Part shown: one piece after another, positions 56,601 to 63,626 of the stretch
Position numbering within the stretch: position 1 is the stretch's first letter
Layout of the letters: the number at the start of each line of letters is the position of its first letter
NCBI GenBank assembly: GCA_965644315.1
Contig: CBFFRQ010000030.1
Span: forward strand, 1-64,000
Reading direction: 5' to 3'
DNA length: 64,000 nt
Origin: Caecitellus pseudoparvulus
Lineage: Eukaryota > Bigyra: Bicosoecida
The notes under the pieces: generated by a model
Told to the model about the DNA's origin: nothing
What the model saw: only the letters and a program-made list of their open reading frames with translations
The model's database searches: none
Position numbers and translations under genes: made by a program

Positions 56601-56878
56601 ATGCACAGGCCCTCGTGCGGGGATTGGCAGGCAGCCTCAGCTCCCGGGACATGCTGGCGCACCAGGCTCCCCTGCTGAGCAGCATGCTGGAGCGTCTGCT
56701 GGGCGCCACTGACGTCGCCGCCGTGTCCCTGGACAGCATGAACCTGGCCGCCGTGGCCGGGCTGTCCCTGGCGGTGGAGGGCTGCATCGCAGCCATGTGT
56801 GAGGACGTCGTGTGGCGGCAGGCGTGGAACCCCCCTGGCTTTGTCGCCAACCGCAAGAGCCCCGGTTGCATGGGCTGA
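47618..56878 (+). CDS. Giant RBR (Ariadne-type) E3 ubiquitin ligase with ankyrin repeats
   Basis: ATG 47618 (CACCATG) opens 3086 codons without a stop. A C2HC finger (Cys63, Cys66, His, Cys) starts the protein. Ankyrin-type repeats are near 1526-1580, 1646-1690 and 1729-1760 (GVTPLHIAAAAGDVACVKLLL). A UBA-like segment is near 2171-2220. RING1 begins near 2300 (CPVCLDDLPPHEMYSLTCGHFVC), an IBR lies near 2425 (CACGAIFCSLC), and RING2 near 2493 has the GGCKHMTC core with catalytic Cys2506. An Ariadne-like helical tail follows. RBR ligases pass ubiquitin through the RING2 cysteine as a thioester. A TDTDTD tract and an 11-Arg run lie in the tail. A 114-nt in-frame intron at 48078-48191 is possible. 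The long middle (about 100-1500) is unrecognised. Length is far above the usual 500-1000. Confidence 0.88.
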   Translation: MRRVGRPAPPYLSQVPLDSASDSDSDSMDRLPPSPLPPPSLSQLLDRSDGLPSVPGPATHCICPCCSERFEVDAFEAHVKTCLDGDQNPGHGEAAPAPATPLPLPPLGTYVVRGPDYSGDGDGFDLREWMLQVGSGNAAQLPVGRVVAHGSWRGACWETARPCDARRRCAPSQAPCSRNTPLGNTLPPPFADHGPGSALDAVVVQWLATPAVSRIPFKQVQEMWAEHGSACEGVPPAPRVELLRFGTPRPSIVTAADPVGWLQPLRLSMSGLRHEGTRAGMLELPSTWFRGLSVHALASEAINRPDVFVDVLPLRHTAGNRLKELPAPSQPLSHFLGAIAAQLRYWYAGNGIVTDMSIWDGQALGLGDARQVVFARVHGVAGLPGANLVTSALHGYEQATPLVPPPRMPLPPPHGSVGRLQQALLRNLCLGPGAGAATRWATPGSGQAWLPDAVSASSTLQFNVRQSSSGASQGHVALPLLALQAATTVLLEGVSRAVHRDAGHAACPSAALQWALMCVSAAAEGHARMWCEAGAQYRRELRKAASAWPTGTQLSVDRAVKQAQADRARLLHRVWMQQLEEDPMVVPDPLPDLDCGGKPIASKTVQDPPSPGAVLRGLLSQTTISTIPTIQWKSVAAIPISFDTAADPRRTSSVWGSVTVVDSPRQRLSANADSQKAAPLPAVGRLWDVTHYLPRKGLPGYGDLDGTPWNVGKYATAATLASHKYRSLLQWRPEHVMEAHRWMTWQPLDPLEAATNSRSHARTDGDLPSRNLPRHLDDLRHLAHQDEWQLSALLQQYKAAAQPYELHQRSYSDRGVRLPWTYLSPSYDTQRRFKEVVTNARSVLQAMKDAQANPPTLEDDVGQDVREEHAARQSPQLRDAIQASLRRLHRSHSHGWMDCSDGDSIARMWAYSLHDELEVRGRELPRRATLHVPPPPPRNSHPVYAAPPALQLRAGSLLNPLPPPAASTIHEALNCAALQTVSIPDSLSSDNLGALATQLGVLLPAVAGSGVNRSRAVQTMSLLDHALRGNGCISHLSVAELSLIVQACCGSVDAGEETSLDRMRAHLKDSLPVPTTEFGPAEGPDQTALHRLAGAKGVLSTLPRPVAGAVWSTFRAAAAQTKVEDAARRAARQQAQKASMLAAMHLATKQRSGALLAACDWWDPATIPVTLPLFAPGCPGLLAPSCSTALVMDILLGARWTSAGGWSNRPDPSRPPRGTNASAASPLPERLEGLQSASRVSQAPGPDGHASTRGADAHVPPVPDPGCAPPSPIWLPAWHKTVAIPDSAGQVVGTVTVELRHVMGHVAAAPYGPMARPHSVYAALMGQGELLKALVSGMSVPLDGRGGDGMSVADALAAGGTVGHRDGFPEVIPTHWATLTASMSGVASDIALWAYKEGAPASLEQKEAALIAAAATLPSAVTKSEPEAHGAVPPPPGHAMDATLFSPGAALQLQAQVSMAEQVEDEAPAISAPAQPRTLLESLLPVLGATTKHSRQSLDRLVEESFKQPAILRSKLPPLQRVVGSRTTLHCAVLGGDAYVFAFVLERAPHMLQHTDAHGFTPVALAAALGRTRMLHRVFGEVHQGAHHVAPDGRGSHTEHGVGTATDVGGGARLEEGITGGSVAGRWVLGRSLMLSFLTATTSNRQADTLLTLACKGAHPATVAYLLSRSGNVHASNSAGDTPLHCAMLACATAQHGNEAPSTHPSRFSASPAASDACTADARECVRHLMACGARLLPNQAGVTPLHIAAAAGDVACVKLLLSGCNHNHGPMAVAAALRASVQLASRRPGVMLHYTALDLAAAVQPSAPAYKEAVQILNTAAGSCKPLLPIEPSPPAMRSVLSWARARLRRLGAAVMAPAHMPDWAPTKDPELAPKRGDLAVARPPAMRNTPGAVTERPLTVEANRWAAQVYESKEGAELTLVGGEVKHLGKFPLPVVRGGGSDAAPSAPAAAHTDQRYYTASTAHTYFASVPFFRSCLQSNVVPSSMDSLSVPFLSEAGGGATPVATTPIALDLPFTAPGPATTRADDASSVGSDSAYTYCSEGEESDAGVWAGMGDAERKEEDVGPAGGALESKEGDELPPPPPRLASRSSADLLGLHAPPTLGRETSATSTDGLSIPQPPSTLDLARAVSASDSFAAAAGASVASRLAAKLREVHTVQARGCCAFTPRAIRQRIHTEATQLAESTGITPVEASLLLRHFQWRADSAIEALELLGMEALVQARVLPPPEGVEKDDEAVDIKALRRAPEAETARARPGKLLPGLSPDRPQPGLASAEPEYAAAYAAGMPDADELEDMEMECPVCLDDLPPHEMYSLTCGHFVCLACWRGHLNATILRGQVCVAEGECPCSGCHVLLPDATWERFGKEEVVELVKDTESSSNNRNRNKTNRLEPLTRTTAWDMFLRYLVRAYVQSQPELVRCAAPASCDNIVQLDASGRQDATCACGAIFCSLCGLEAHDPAPCWAYRGWKVLANENLDTASVDYMNSTFRRCPNCGVSISKDGGCKHMTCSNCNHEYCHLCGKEWQSVGGYSHVCAGGIWSSSVFGVWLWNTFIVNATAGGEGDVPGQSDATAPPAAGLLSLEHAMRKVGAMDMAQETVRGRVRYMCERVEMVQQIVHPLPLPLPCPRPKFECTTTNCHTMVEEHLTEEGDPAPSPVSPAPLLRAGDTDTDTDTDTDRSSSPNIVRSLSELSDLSSEGGGGSVMLEPRDPRALWRNVLETDEPAPGHMHPWESPALGPYETAPVQLPYTASSHLGSVSPRSLVSGEASPLAHPPTALVDGPTATVVGGAAAAAQPEMVSTRVLQLTPPDGAMPLDGTATPPLPPLLTLAAPESSADMPAPEDDGTLSPLSTDSGGAFLAGLVPAAADAAADWPPRQGGRRRRRRRRRRRVEQVRIRCKWESVFRLSDKAVAQYLSALATMHVEFTPLHQPVDLLRSAAAGAPLHSWRAKRRVLLAALRVLFWGLNFMKHTFVCLFFLSAGDAITARRRGDADKDAQALVRGLAGSLSSRDMLAHQAPLLSSMLERLLGATDVAAVSLDSMNLAAVAGLSLAVEGCIAAMCEDVVWRQAWNPPGFVANRKSPGCMG
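55618..55652 (+). repeat. Coding microsatellite (TGACAC)n
   Basis: Just over five tandem TGACAC units within the RBR ligase gene encode an alternating Asp-Thr tract. The unit is a multiple of three, so length changes keep the frame. Confidence 0.9.
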
Positions 56879-57039
56879 GCAGGAAGCCTGGCACGTCCCA
56901 CACCAGCACACAGTGCACTGCAGCTCAGCCAGACAGCTCGCTCACGATGCCACAATGCAGCCTTCAGCGCTAACGGGGCCAAGCTTTGCCTGTGCGCCCT
57001 TGTGTCGCTGCCTAAGCCCACCCCCCATCGTGCCTCGCC

Positions 57040-60000
57040 ATGGTGCGTGTGTCGGGCGGCGCCCAGCGCCAGCCGACAGGCAGACCAAGGCATGTGCTGT
57101 GGCGACCCGCTCAGCCGCCGCCTGCCGCTGTGGAGCTGCACACGCTGCTGTCCACCCGCCCCATGGTGGGCATTCCCTTGGAGCCGCCTGCGAGAATGAC
57201 ACAAGTGGAAGGCACTGAGGACCCGACGGGAAAAGGCGCCGCTGCGGTGCGGGGTGTGTCAGGTGACAAGCAACTCCCCGACCCGGTGTTGTGGGTGTCC
57301 CAGGCAGTGGATGCAAGCGCCCATGCAGCGCTTGCGCCGCCCACCTTGCCTTCGTTGCCGTCTTCGTCCCAAGGGCAGCTTCCAAGTTTCCACAGCTCCA
57401 CCCATCACGAGCACGGCGCTTTGCAAGGATCGCGCGCAATCGACGAAACGCAGGCGCAACGCCAAGCCCAGACCCACCAGCATTCCCTTGGCTCCTTGCA
57501 GCCGCACGACGCCTCCCATGCGCCCTCCCACTCGCTACACACTACGTTAGATGCACACCCGGACCAGGCTTCGTTTTCCACCCCAATGGCCGTGAGCAGC
57601 GAAAAGCCGACCATGCAGGGCGCAGCGGCGCCAGCTTTCACCGGGATCGGGACAGAGTTCATGGCAGAGGCCAGGCACATGCCACACATTGTCCCGTCAC
57701 TGGTCCAGACGTCTGCCCAGGCCGCCAAGTCCTCCCGCAAGCGGCAAAAGGCCGACAGGCCCAAGCAGACCACCACAGCCAAGCGCAAGGCAAGCGCGCA
57801 GGCAGGCACCCTCCTCCCCTTCATGCACAGCGCAGCCCCCGAGGCAGCCGAGGCGGCCCCTGATGATCTCTTTGCCGCTGACTGGGAACAGAGCTCGCCT
57901 GTGCCCGCTGTGCACTTCACTGACTTCGCGGCTGCCAAGTGGGCCCAGCTGCTCAGCGGACACGGCGTGTTGGCGAATGGCCAGGGGGTCCTGCAGCCCA
58001 ACTCTGAGCCACTGCGGGAGGGCTGGACCATTGTGCTGCCGCCTAGCACTGTCTCCTCTGGCGCTTCCCCCTACGATGCGCGTGTGCCGCTCATGCCCCA
58101 CGTGGACTTTGTGCAGTGCCTGCAGGCGGCCACGCAGGTGGGCGTGCGCGTCACGGGTGCAGTGTGCACGCCCCAGGGAGTGCCGGGGATAGCACTACGC
58201 GTCGTGCAGCGCCACCCCGCGCCGCCCCTCCTGTGCTGGCTCGACACTGGCGTCTGGCAGCTGGATCACGCAGCAGCCGCATCCACCTGTGGCGGCAGCG
58301 TGCCTGGCGACCTCACTGCTTGGCACGAGAGCTGGGCACTGGTGGCGTGGGTGCTACGGCACTTGCAGGATGTGCCTGTCGTGGTGGAGGGCCTCAAGCC
58401 GCTGTTGTACCCCCTCATGCAGGCCACACATGGCCTGGGGTGGCCTGCCCTAAAGCAAAGCGCTGACGGCCAGTCCTGGCACTGGTCTGCCCCCCTCCTC
58501 CCGAACTTCGCACCCCCCCACCCGGCCCTGGGCCCAGGCGTCATGGACATCAGCACAGCTGCCTGGATGCTACATGGCGACGCAGCAGTGGACACAGCAG
58601 CCTTTGCCCTGCCCACAGTCCTCGCCACAATGTGCCCCGCTAGTCCCCTGCTGCAAGGCCGCCCTGCCACTGCCCCCGGCACGCCGCCTGCTGGCTCCAT
58701 GCACGAGCACCTGCTGGCGTTGTGCACGGTGCAGCCTGTGGTTCGCGGCAGGCTGCAGGCGCGTGGGCTGCTGGCCCCCTACTGCGCCATGGTGCAGCCG
58801 CTCACGCCTGTGCTGGCCAGCATGGAGCTGCGAGGACTGCCTTTCGACCCCTCCGTCTGTGCTGAAGCCAAGCGAGTGCTGACAGAGCGCCTGGCAGACA
58901 TCGAGGTCCGGGCGCACGCCGCTGCGGGGCAGGAGTTCCTCGTCACCTCCTCGAAGGAGTGTGCTCGGGTGCTGTATGAGGACCTGCGCCTGACTGCGAC
59001 AGAGGGCAAGCGGTGGAACCCCGCCCAGCCCAAGAAACAACACAAGAGCACCGCTGAGAACATGCTGACGCAGCTGGCCCAGCAGCACCCGCTGCCAGTG
59101 TACCTCCTGGCCCACCGCAAGCTGTCCAAACTCCTCACAGGCTTCGTCACGCCCCTGCTGGGGCACGGCGTTGTGGTGGATGCAGAGCGCCACGCTCGAG
59201 CCCTGCAGGCAGCTCGAGCGATGTGGGCAGCGGCGTACCCCTCCAGTAGCGAGGCACCTGTCTGGGCTCCAGCACTGTACCCAGACGGGCAGCGTGTGTT
59301 CTCACAGCTGCACCAGACTTCCACCGCCACAGGCCGCCTCAGCAGCAGCGACCCCAACCTTCAGAACCTGCCCAAGCGGCCCCTCGTGAACGCTGCCAGT
59401 GCGTCGCCTGCAGCACCTGCGCCGGCAGCTCAGGCTGGGGAGGAGGAGGGAGGGCACTTGGCACTGCTGGAGCCTCTGCTGGCCGGTGCGACGGTGCGCA
59501 TCCGCAGCGCCTTCCGTGCCCCAGGCCCCGACTCCGTGCTGCTCGCAGTGGACTACAGTCAGATCGAGATGCGGGTGGTGGCACACTGTTCCGGGGACCC
59601 GGCGCTCATTGCCGTGTTCCAGTCCGCTGCTGCGGGTGCCGGGGTGGGGGGTGCCGCTGCAGACGTGTACAAGTGCCTCGCCAGCCGGGTGTTCAAGGTG
59701 GACGTGCACAGTGTCACCGCCGCTCAGCGGAGTCAGGCCAAGACCATCGCGCTTGGGATGGTGTACGGCCTGGGACGGGAGGAACTCGCACGCAAGCTGG
59801 GCGTGTCCAAGGAACGCGGCGCCACCATCCAGTCAGCCTTCATGGCGACATACCCAAAGGTGCGATCTTTCATCGCAGCTGCCCGTGCCTTCGCCAAGAA
59901 ACACGGCTACGTCCTCACCATCACCGGCAGGCGCCGCTACCTGCCTGACATCGCCAGCCCCGTGCCCGGGCGACGCACCTACGCTGAGCGGCAAGCTGTG

Positions 60001-60483
60001 AACTCCATCATCCAGGGCAGTGCTGCAGACCTCATCAGCCTCGCCATGGTGCGCCTGCACCGGGCCATGGCGGATGCCACGGCGCGTGTCGCGGCGGCTG
60101 CAGCTGGGTCCGCGCCGCCTGCTAGTTTGGAGGACCTGGCTGTCAGCCGGGCCTCCGTGCTGCTGCAGATCCACGACGAGCTGCTGTGCGCCTGTCCCAA
60201 GAACATCCAGCAGTGCCGCGCCTTCGTCGCCTTCCTCCGGCGCGTCATGACACAGGACGTGCTGGCGGACCTGACGCCGCTCATGGCCGGGGCCCTGGCC
60301 CACCACAAGGACGCCAGCTCAGCACCTGGGCACGACGCTGCGGGTATGTGGGGAGTGGCCACCATTCTTGGCACGTCCCCGCACTTTGCAGTGCCGCTGC
60401 GGACGTCCGCGCAGGTGGGCAAGAACTGGGGCTCCATGTTGGAGCTGGCTCCGGCTGAATCTGCGCCACAGTCCACCCCATGA
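57040..60483 (+). CDS. Family-A DNA polymerase, Pol nu/theta type
   Basis: An 1147-residue intronless frame from ATG 57040 (GCCATGG context), 161 bases after the RBR gene. Residues 1-300 are low-complexity and likely disordered. Residues 350-590 look like a 3'-5' exonuclease fold without its acidic residues. The polymerase domain has TGRLSSSDPNLQNLPKR, motif A (AVDYSQIEMR, Asp838), motif B (Arg897, Lys901, Tyr909 in RSQAKTIALGMVYG), TGRRRYLPDI, AERQAVNSIIQGSAADL and motif C (IHDELL, Asp1046). The helix-lysine segment and the GRRRYLP...AERQAVN block are most like human POLN and the polymerase half of POLQ, which act in repair and end joining. There is no helicase domain, so POLN-like is the better label. 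An Ala/Glu-rich insert lies before motif A. An organellar Pol I type is less likely. Confidence 0.9.
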   Translation: MVRVSGGAQRQPTGRPRHVLWRPAQPPPAAVELHTLLSTRPMVGIPLEPPARMTQVEGTEDPTGKGAAAVRGVSGDKQLPDPVLWVSQAVDASAHAALAPPTLPSLPSSSQGQLPSFHSSTHHEHGALQGSRAIDETQAQRQAQTHQHSLGSLQPHDASHAPSHSLHTTLDAHPDQASFSTPMAVSSEKPTMQGAAAPAFTGIGTEFMAEARHMPHIVPSLVQTSAQAAKSSRKRQKADRPKQTTTAKRKASAQAGTLLPFMHSAAPEAAEAAPDDLFAADWEQSSPVPAVHFTDFAAAKWAQLLSGHGVLANGQGVLQPNSEPLREGWTIVLPPSTVSSGASPYDARVPLMPHVDFVQCLQAATQVGVRVTGAVCTPQGVPGIALRVVQRHPAPPLLCWLDTGVWQLDHAAAASTCGGSVPGDLTAWHESWALVAWVLRHLQDVPVVVEGLKPLLYPLMQATHGLGWPALKQSADGQSWHWSAPLLPNFAPPHPALGPGVMDISTAAWMLHGDAAVDTAAFALPTVLATMCPASPLLQGRPATAPGTPPAGSMHEHLLALCTVQPVVRGRLQARGLLAPYCAMVQPLTPVLASMELRGLPFDPSVCAEAKRVLTERLADIEVRAHAAAGQEFLVTSSKECARVLYEDLRLTATEGKRWNPAQPKKQHKSTAENMLTQLAQQHPLPVYLLAHRKLSKLLTGFVTPLLGHGVVVDAERHARALQAARAMWAAAYPSSSEAPVWAPALYPDGQRVFSQLHQTSTATGRLSSSDPNLQNLPKRPLVNAASASPAAPAPAAQAGEEEGGHLALLEPLLAGATVRIRSAFRAPGPDSVLLAVDYSQIEMRVVAHCSGDPALIAVFQSAAAGAGVGGAAADVYKCLASRVFKVDVHSVTAAQRSQAKTIALGMVYGLGREELARKLGVSKERGATIQSAFMATYPKVRSFIAAARAFAKKHGYVLTITGRRRYLPDIASPVPGRRTYAERQAVNSIIQGSAADLISLAMVRLHRAMADATARVAAAAAGSAPPASLEDLAVSRASVLLQIHDELLCACPKNIQQCRAFVAFLRRVMTQDVLADLTPLMAGALAHHKDASSAPGHDAAGMWGVATILGTSPHFAVPLRTSAQVGKNWGSMLELAPAESAPQSTP

Positions 60484-60608
60484 AGCCAAACAGAGGCCAA
60501 CAGGAGCTACTGCAAGCCACAAAAACCATTGACAAAGCGGCTGGTCAACTATTCGTTCCATCTTCTGCACCCAAGGTGCCCAGCCCCAGAGTTTGGATCT
60601 CGCAGAGT

Positions 60609-61187
60609 ATGGGCAGCGCGTGGAGTTTCAGCAACGAAACGCCACGCGACAATATGGCCGGCAGTGCGCCTGGCGCCGATGATGCCAGCGTGAGTGATCA
60701 CTGCACATTGTATGCTAGGGCTGCCGAGCCATTGCAGTGACTTACTCCGCAGGCCTCCCAGTCTGCACCGGCACCCCAGGCGAGCCAGGAGTCCTCGCAG
60801 CTCAACCCACCACGCCAAAGTGCCGCTGGAAGGGCCTTGAGCGCCCAGCCGTCAGAGGAAGTGAATGAGGAGGAGCTGTATGAGTTGTTCGTGACGATGG
60901 CAGCCGAGGGAAACCCCCACCTTCCCCCTGCAACGTCCGAGGCCATGAAGAAGGCCAGGCAAGCCCTGTCTGCTGAGAGTCGCGGGCTGCCGATGGGGTT
61001 CTCGGGAGGATTCCCCATTTACGGCTCGCCCTCTCCCGGGTTCATGGCCAAGCGGGAGGCTGCGGGGATTCCACGGGAGGGCGAGTGGGTTGCGTTCTGC
61101 CGTTGGGCCGCGGCGAACCGCGACACCGCTGCTGCCGCCTCCTCGCCTGAAGGCGCGCCCACACAGCCAGCGAGCACTGGATCATGA
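60609..61187 (+). CDS. Hypothetical 171-residue protein, two exons
   Basis: Exons at 60609-60689 and 60753-61187 are joined by a 63-nt GT-AG intron (GTGAGT...CCGCAG, phase 0). The frame is also open upstream to an ATG at 60480 that overlaps the polymerase stop. The N-terminal half is Ala/Pro/Ser/Gln-rich. The C-terminal half reads EEVNEEELYELFVTMAAEG, GLPMGFSGGFPIYGSPSPG and EGEWVAFCRWAAANR. I recognise no family. The clean intron and matching phases favour a real gene. It ends 160 bases before the hAT-like element. Confidence 0.55.
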
Positions 61188-61338
61188 AGCACCCACGACC
61201 GTAACTTTTCATCCTGAAGGCCATCGATGCTGCCTCTAGCTCAGCAGAGTCGCCCCTTTGCGCCTTTGCGGTGCATTGGCACGTGGCCTGCCCCTCATTC
61301 AGCCGACCGCAGCTGCACTTTGCACAGTGCACTGCCCC

Positions 61339-61346
61339 TCACACAG
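61339..61346. repeat. Target-site duplication, left (TCACACAG)
   Basis: An 8-base direct repeat, identical to 63469-63476, immediately outside the left terminal inverted repeat. Eight-base duplications are the mark of hAT transposition. Confidence 0.85.
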
Positions 61347-61368
61347 CAGGGGTTGTCAGGGTGTCCGG
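61347..61368 (+). repeat. Left terminal inverted repeat of hAT element
   Basis: 22 bases starting CAGGG, inverted match of 20/22 to 63447-63468. Confidence 0.85.
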
Positions 61369-61786
61369 GAAGCTATTTCCGCACCTTTTTTGCTAAGATG
61401 CCGGACACCCCAACCGTAGGGGGGTTGCCCCCCCTGTGGACCCCCCCCCCTTCCCCTCATCGCCCGTGTGCAGGGCGCTGAGAGACGCTCATCCTCCTCC
61501 TCCTCCATCTGCCTGCCAGCCCTGGTTCCCAAGCAGGTTCAAGTGCCACTTTGCCATCAATGCACCAAATCACATCAATGATTTGGTTTTAGGGGCTTGA
61601 TATATACGCCTCTAGGTTCCTGTGCAAGACCAGATTCGTGTGCAACGGAGGTGCAGTGATTGGGAGTTTCGGTCACGTTTCACTGCTGTCCCTGCATCAT
61701 CATGGCAGAGGGCGTGCAGCAGAGCAGTGCGCCTCACTGACATTGGTGAGAGACTTCAGTGTGCCCCGAATCCTGGGAGAGGAGAC

Positions 61787-62275
61787 ATGCCTTCTCTACA
61801 GCGCGCTCAAGCCACCGTCGCTGCGCTGTGCCTCCAGGCTGCGGATCAGGGCTGGATGAGGCTCAAGGAGTGGAGCGTAGTCATCGCCGCCAGGTGGAAC
61901 CTCATGGGCCTGCTACGTCCTCTGCCAGACGCTGGTCATCGGTTGGCACACTTCAACAAGTCAATCCCCAAGTACTGCACGCACGCAGAGCCTGGAGAGC
62001 TCCCCGAGTCTGCTGTAGTCCGTGGTTTGGTCATGATCCTTTGCAGAGGGCAGATTAACGGTGAAACAGAGCTGCTGCACCTGTTGGACAGCAACGCAGG
62101 GACTGCTTTCCAATTCGAGGATGAGTGGCGTGACTTTATTGCGTTCTGTGGGAGTCAACGACAGCTTGCTCGCATTGAGTTCGGCAGCGACGGCAAACAG
62201 CAAGCCGCACCCTGCAAGGATCTGGAGGCATGGTGGAGAGGGAGACAGCTGTTTGGCCCCTCCATTCTCGTGTAG
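61787..62275 (+). CDS. Hypothetical 162-residue ORF inside the hAT element
   Basis: It starts at ATG 61787; the frame is open upstream to 61622 without an ATG. The sequence contains LKEWSVVIAARWNLMGLLRPLPDAGHRL, RGLVMILCRGQ and FEDEWRDFIAFCGSQRQLARIEF. The composition is protein-like, but it does not resemble a hAT transposase or its C-terminal dimerisation region. It may be captured host sequence, the remnant of an element gene, or chance. Confidence 0.3.
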   Translation: MPSLQRAQATVAALCLQAADQGWMRLKEWSVVIAARWNLMGLLRPLPDAGHRLAHFNKSIPKYCTHAEPGELPESAVVRGLVMILCRGQINGETELLHLLDSNAGTAFQFEDEWRDFIAFCGSQRQLARIEFGSDGKQQAAPCKDLEAWWRGRQLFGPSILV

Positions 62276-63446
62276 CTCAGGCAGTGTTCTCAACACCGGT
62301 CACAAGTGCAGGCGCTGCGCCCTTCTTCTCCGTGTTGACCGACTGGTGTGCCAGTGGTAAGAGGACCAGGGCACACACAACTGCTTGGCAGCCAACTCCT
62401 GCTGCTTTCCAATCAGCAGTTTGTTGCTCGGCGCATCAAGGACTGGCTGAACCCACGCTTCAAAGTGTGCAACTCTTCAGTCGACCCTGGGCGTCAGGAG
62501 CAGGGCCAGACACTCGTCAAGAGGCAGGATGGGCTAACTGTGAAGCTTGTTTTCTCTCGAGTTGCTCCTGCTGCACGTGCATGATCACTTGTTGGGGCTT
62601 CAGCTGCTCCTTTGCGCCGGGCTGTTGGTGTCAAGAAAAGGGTACGAGCGGGAAGAGCGCCTCCCAGCGGTCCGAAGTAGGCGCCGAGGTTCGCTGGAGG
62701 GAAGCAGGGGCCGCTTCTTGACGTGTGGGGAAGCTGATCGGGTCTTGAAGTGAGCTTTCCAATGCAGAGGCAACTTTGAGGCACTGTTCTTGACGGGCTT
62801 TCTTTCGGGCCCAAGTCACTGCCTGCGGAGACAAGCTTCAAGGATGGACCGGGCGGGCGGATGCCTGGCGTCCATGAAGGCGCCCCTCCTGCGTGATACT
62901 ACTTCCCTTTTGCGCGATTTGGGCAGTAATTCACCGCAAAGGGTGTCTGCATCCTATTTTCACCCCTCGTCGCTTTCGCTCCTTGTACAGGATTGTCTAC
63001 GCAAAGATCTGGGCATCCAGGCAAGCGACACCACACAGACCACAGATCACCACGCCAACCGAAACAGTGCCGTACAAGCAGTATCGCACACATTTTGCAC
63101 TATTTGGGGCTTGGTACCGTGTTGAGTAGGACAAGATTGCCTGCCCAGATGCAAAGCGGCAGGAATATCTGTACAAATAATCAAATGTGACCACAAAGTT
63201 GGTTGCGTGCTCTGCTAAGGATCCGAGATCTTACTTGAAGTGCATTACGAGGCGCAAAGATTCACAGAGGAGACACAAAAAGATACATTCTACCCATGAA
63301 GCGATGCTATGGAGTACAGGGTATCGTTTATTGAGGTCTTTGAGGGGGGGGTACAAGAACTGGCCTTCGGCCAGTTCCCGGACACCCGGGTGTCCGGCTG
63401 GAAGGGCCGAAGGCCCCCTTCAGCCGGACGCTCGGGGGGTGCGGAG
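62276..63446. other. Non-coding interior of the hAT element
   Basis: No coding potential was recognised. The right end near 63370-63446 is rich in short inverted GTGTCCGG/CCGGACAC copies that can fold into hairpins. Confidence 0.5.
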
Positions 63447-63468
63447 CCGGACACCCTGACGATCCCTG
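63447..63468 (-). repeat. Right terminal inverted repeat of hAT element
   Basis: Inverted counterpart of 61347-61368, ending CCCTG. Confidence 0.85.
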
Positions 63469-63476
63469 TCACACAG
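63469..63476. repeat. Target-site duplication, right (TCACACAG)
   Basis: Perfect copy of 61339-61346 directly outside the right inverted repeat. Confidence 0.85.
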
Positions 63477-63626
63477 CAAATGTCCCCTCCTTCAATCCAA
63501 TGTTGCAGCCCTGCCGAGCCCTGGCCCTCGCTTCTACTCAGCGCAGCAGCATCCACACACAGCGCCGCAAGCTACGCCAGCGTTTCACTGAAGACGCTTG
63601 CTGTGCCCACTGCGCCTCCCTCCAGC

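Larger units (their letters stand above)
61347..63468. mobile_element. hAT-type DNA transposon, apparently non-autonomous, 2.12 kb
   Basis: The termini 61347-61368 and 63447-63468 are inverted repeats of 22 bases that match at 20 positions. They begin CAGGG and share GTCAGGGTGTCCGG. Perfect 8-base duplications (TCACACAG) flank both sides, as expected for hAT elements. GGTGTCCGG-type subterminal repeats recur inside on both strands (near 61400 and 63380-63430). No recognisable hAT transposase is present, so movement would need an enzyme from elsewhere. It sits in the upstream region of the eIF4E gene, ending 158 bases before its start codon. Confidence 0.88.

Noticed and set aside
61787-62275. 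Reading the element ORF as hAT transposase
   Set aside because: No hAT C-terminal dimerisation motif or DDE residues; only the ends and the duplication support hAT.
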